From Rhineura floridana (lineage: Eukaryota > Chordata > Lepidosauria > Squamata > Rhineuridae), in the NCBI RefSeq assembly GCF_030035675.1, contig NC_084489.1:50563898-50627897 (forward strand): 64,000 nt of DNA. The letters run 5' to 3'. Shown here one piece after another: positions 61,977 to 64,000 of this stretch. A program made the position numbers and the translations under genes. How positions within the stretch are numbered: the stretch's first letter is position 1; each line of letters opens with the position of its first letter. Under the pieces are notes generated by a model. The model saw only the letters and a program-made list of their open reading frames with translations. It made no database searches and was not told the origin of the DNA.

Positions 61977-64000
61977 TCCCTATGAGTCCGGCCATCACAA
62001 CGGGATGTACCCCAGCAGCCCAAACAGGGAGGGACCACCCACGTGTTAATCGTCATTAAGAACCTGTTGCAACACTCGTCTGCCAAAAGAAGCGTCAGCA
62101 GAGGCATAGCGATCAATTTTATAATGCCTTATAAACGAGTGTGGGGTAGACCAGACTGCAGCCCTACAAATATCGGCAACAGGAGCATTAGTGGCAAAAG
62201 CAGCCGAAGTGGCAGCTGACCTGGTAGAATGAGCCGTTATACTAGCTGGAACTGACAGTTTCAGAGACTCATATGCTAAAGTAATACATGCCCTTAACCA
62301 ACGGGATAAGGTAGGATTGGAAACTTTATACCCCATAGACCTTGGATGAAAGGATACAAACAGAGACTCAGTTCGTCGTATATTCTGGGTCCTAGACAGG
62401 TAGGTCTTGAGAGCCTTCCGGACATCCAACGAATGCCAAGCCTTCTCGAGAGGATGGGTAGGATTCGGGCAAAAGGAAGGCAAAACAATGTCCTGGTTGC
62501 AATGGAACACTGAATCAACCTTGGGACGGAAGGATCAGTTTTCAGTACAACAGAGTCCTTATGGAAGACGCAGAGATGGCGAGCGGAAGACAATGCGCCC
62601 AACTCCAAAACTCGTCTAGCAGATGTGATTGCGATCAGGAACAAGACCTTGAAGGACAGTATACGCAGAGGCACAGTCCTGATGGGTTCAAACGGAGGGC
62701 GTTGCAAAGCCTGCAGAACCTTCGGCAAACTCCATGAGGGAAACCGATGGACAACAGACGGAGAGCGTAGGGCGACTCCCCTCAAAAAACGTTTGATGAA
62801 CGGATGTGAGGAAATATGATCTCCAGGAGAGGACACTGAGAGAATGGACGACAGAGTGGACGCATGTCGACGTAGAGTGTTGGGTCGAAGTCCCATCATA
62901 AAGCCGCTATGGAGAAATTGGAGCACCTGATGTACAGTGGCCTGAGATGCATCATGGTGGTGGGACTAACACCACTTGGAGAAAGCCACCCAGGTATGTT
63001 GATAAATACGGGTGGTAGATGGTCTTCTCGAGGCCAAAATAATATCAATCACAGCGTCAGACAGTCCAGCTGACCTCAAATGTCCCCGTTCAAACGCCAC
63101 GCTGTTAGATTGAACCAAGTAGGGTCCTGGTGCAGTACTGGACCCTGGGATAGAAGGTCTGGCCTCACTGGAAGTGTCCAAGGATCCATCATTGACATTG
63201 CCAGAAGATCTGAGAACCACGGTCGGCGTGGCCAAAATGGTGCTATCAGAACCAGCTGTGCCCTTTCGGTTCGCGCCTTCCTCAAGGTTTTGGCTAACAA
63301 TGGTATGGGAGGAAAGGCGTACAATAGACCGTCTGGCCACGGTGTTGTCAGAGCATCCACTGCTTCTGCTGTTGAGTCCAGGTATCGGGCAAAGTACCTG
63401 GGAAGCTGGTAATTGCGACTGGAGGCAAACAGGTCGACTGATAGGGCGCCGAACCGACACTGGAGACGATGGAAAATGGCTGGATGAAGTTTCCATTCTC
63501 CCGGAAAGACCTGTTGTCTGCTGAGCCAGTCTGCTGTCACATTCCAAATCCCTCTGAGGTGCTCTGCTTTCAGGGATTGTAGATGTTGTTCTGCCCAGAC
63601 AAAGATGAGGGAGGCTAAGTCCTGCAGGGGACGAGACCTGGTGCCCCCCTGTCTGTTCAAATGTGGTTTTACACACGTGTTGTCTGTTTGAATGAGCACA
63701 TGATGCAAAGGGAACAGAGACTGAAAATGACATAGAGCTAAGTGGAGAGCCTTTAGTTCCAGCCAGTTGATGCTTTGGGATTGCTCTGTGTTGGACCAAA
63801 CCCCCTGAACGTACTGGGAGTTGCAGTGGGCTCCCCAACCTATGAGGCTGGCATCTGTGGTTACAACAGTTCTGCGGGGTTCTCTGAACGACGTGCCCTT
63901 GGAGAGGTGTTGAACCTTGGTCCACCAGCGGAAGGAGAGGCGCAGTGCGGGGCTCAAGCGAACTTTGCGATGGTTGGAGCTGGCAATGTCTTTTTGAAAA
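61553..64000 (-). mobile_element. DIRS-type retroelement, 3' half, broken
   Basis: This is a tyrosine-recombinase retrotransposon fossil running off the right edge of the window; its 5' half is outside. Parts seen on the minus strand are an RNase H region at about 63080-63960 (T-T-D-A-S-L-I-G-W-G-A-H, N-W-L-E-L-K-A-L, Q-T-D-N-T) at the end of the reverse transcriptase gene, overlapping the start of the recombinase gene, as the family is known to do. The tyrosine recombinase region lies at about 62046-63080 (H-S-T-R-S-A-A-T-S and A-A-V-W-S-T-P-H-S-F-I-R-H-Y). The 3' end has inverted and direct repeats (61553-62004). The coding part seen appears broken, with perhaps two or three interruptions. 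It looks relatively young. It lies in sense orientation in a GLCCI1 intron. Confidence 0.88.

Overview
The window looks like nuclear DNA of a squamate reptile, most likely a lizard. The evidence is the repeat mix: L2, CR1 and BovB LINEs, a Sauria-type tRNA SINE with an ACCTTT tail, tRNA-Ala-derived and 5S-rRNA-derived SINEs, abundant palindromic hAT-type MITEs and a DIRS retroelement. Family and synteny identifications rest on recalled protein and repeat families, not on a search. The species cannot be fixed from the sequence alone.

Two host genes meet tail to tail. On the plus strand, seven coding exons (7040-32939) encode the last 249 residues of ICA1 (islet cell autoantigen 1, ICA69). The frame is continuous across all seven exons, every intron has GT-AG ends, and the stop is at 32937-32939. 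On the minus strand, three coding exons (59483 down to 46627) encode the last 222 residues of GLCCI1 (glucocorticoid-induced transcript 1), also with consistent splice phases. The 5' parts of both genes lie outside the window. ICA1 and GLCCI1 are convergent neighbours in mammals too, so this is conserved synteny.

Region by region: 1-7039 is an ICA1 intron with SINEs, a foldback element and a MITE carrying a 17-bp tandem array. The interval 7040-32939 is the exon-intron 3' half of ICA1, with a young L2 LINE at about 18.6-20.5 kb and a BovB fragment at about 28.6-29.3 kb. Between the genes (about 33-44 kb) lie an intronless METTL23 retrocopy with a 208-codon open frame, several hAT-type MITEs, and a broken R4-like LINE ending against the probable GLCCI1 3' end. 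The interval 44.1-46.6 kb is the probable GLCCI1 3' UTR. GLCCI1 introns (47-64 kb) hold two more L2 LINEs with largely open reverse transcriptase frames, a CR1 copy, a 5S-derived SINE and, at the right edge, the 3' half of a DIRS tyrosine-recombinase retroelement.

The points most worth a second look are: the run of four in-frame-skippable exons in the ICA1 tail, one apparently absent from the mammalian protein; the METTL23 retrocopy; the DIRS end with perfect 55-bp inverted repeats; the 5S-derived SINEs; and the tandem array inside a TA-flanked MITE. I found no clearly new gene system. Most remaining open frames are chance or repeat-derived.
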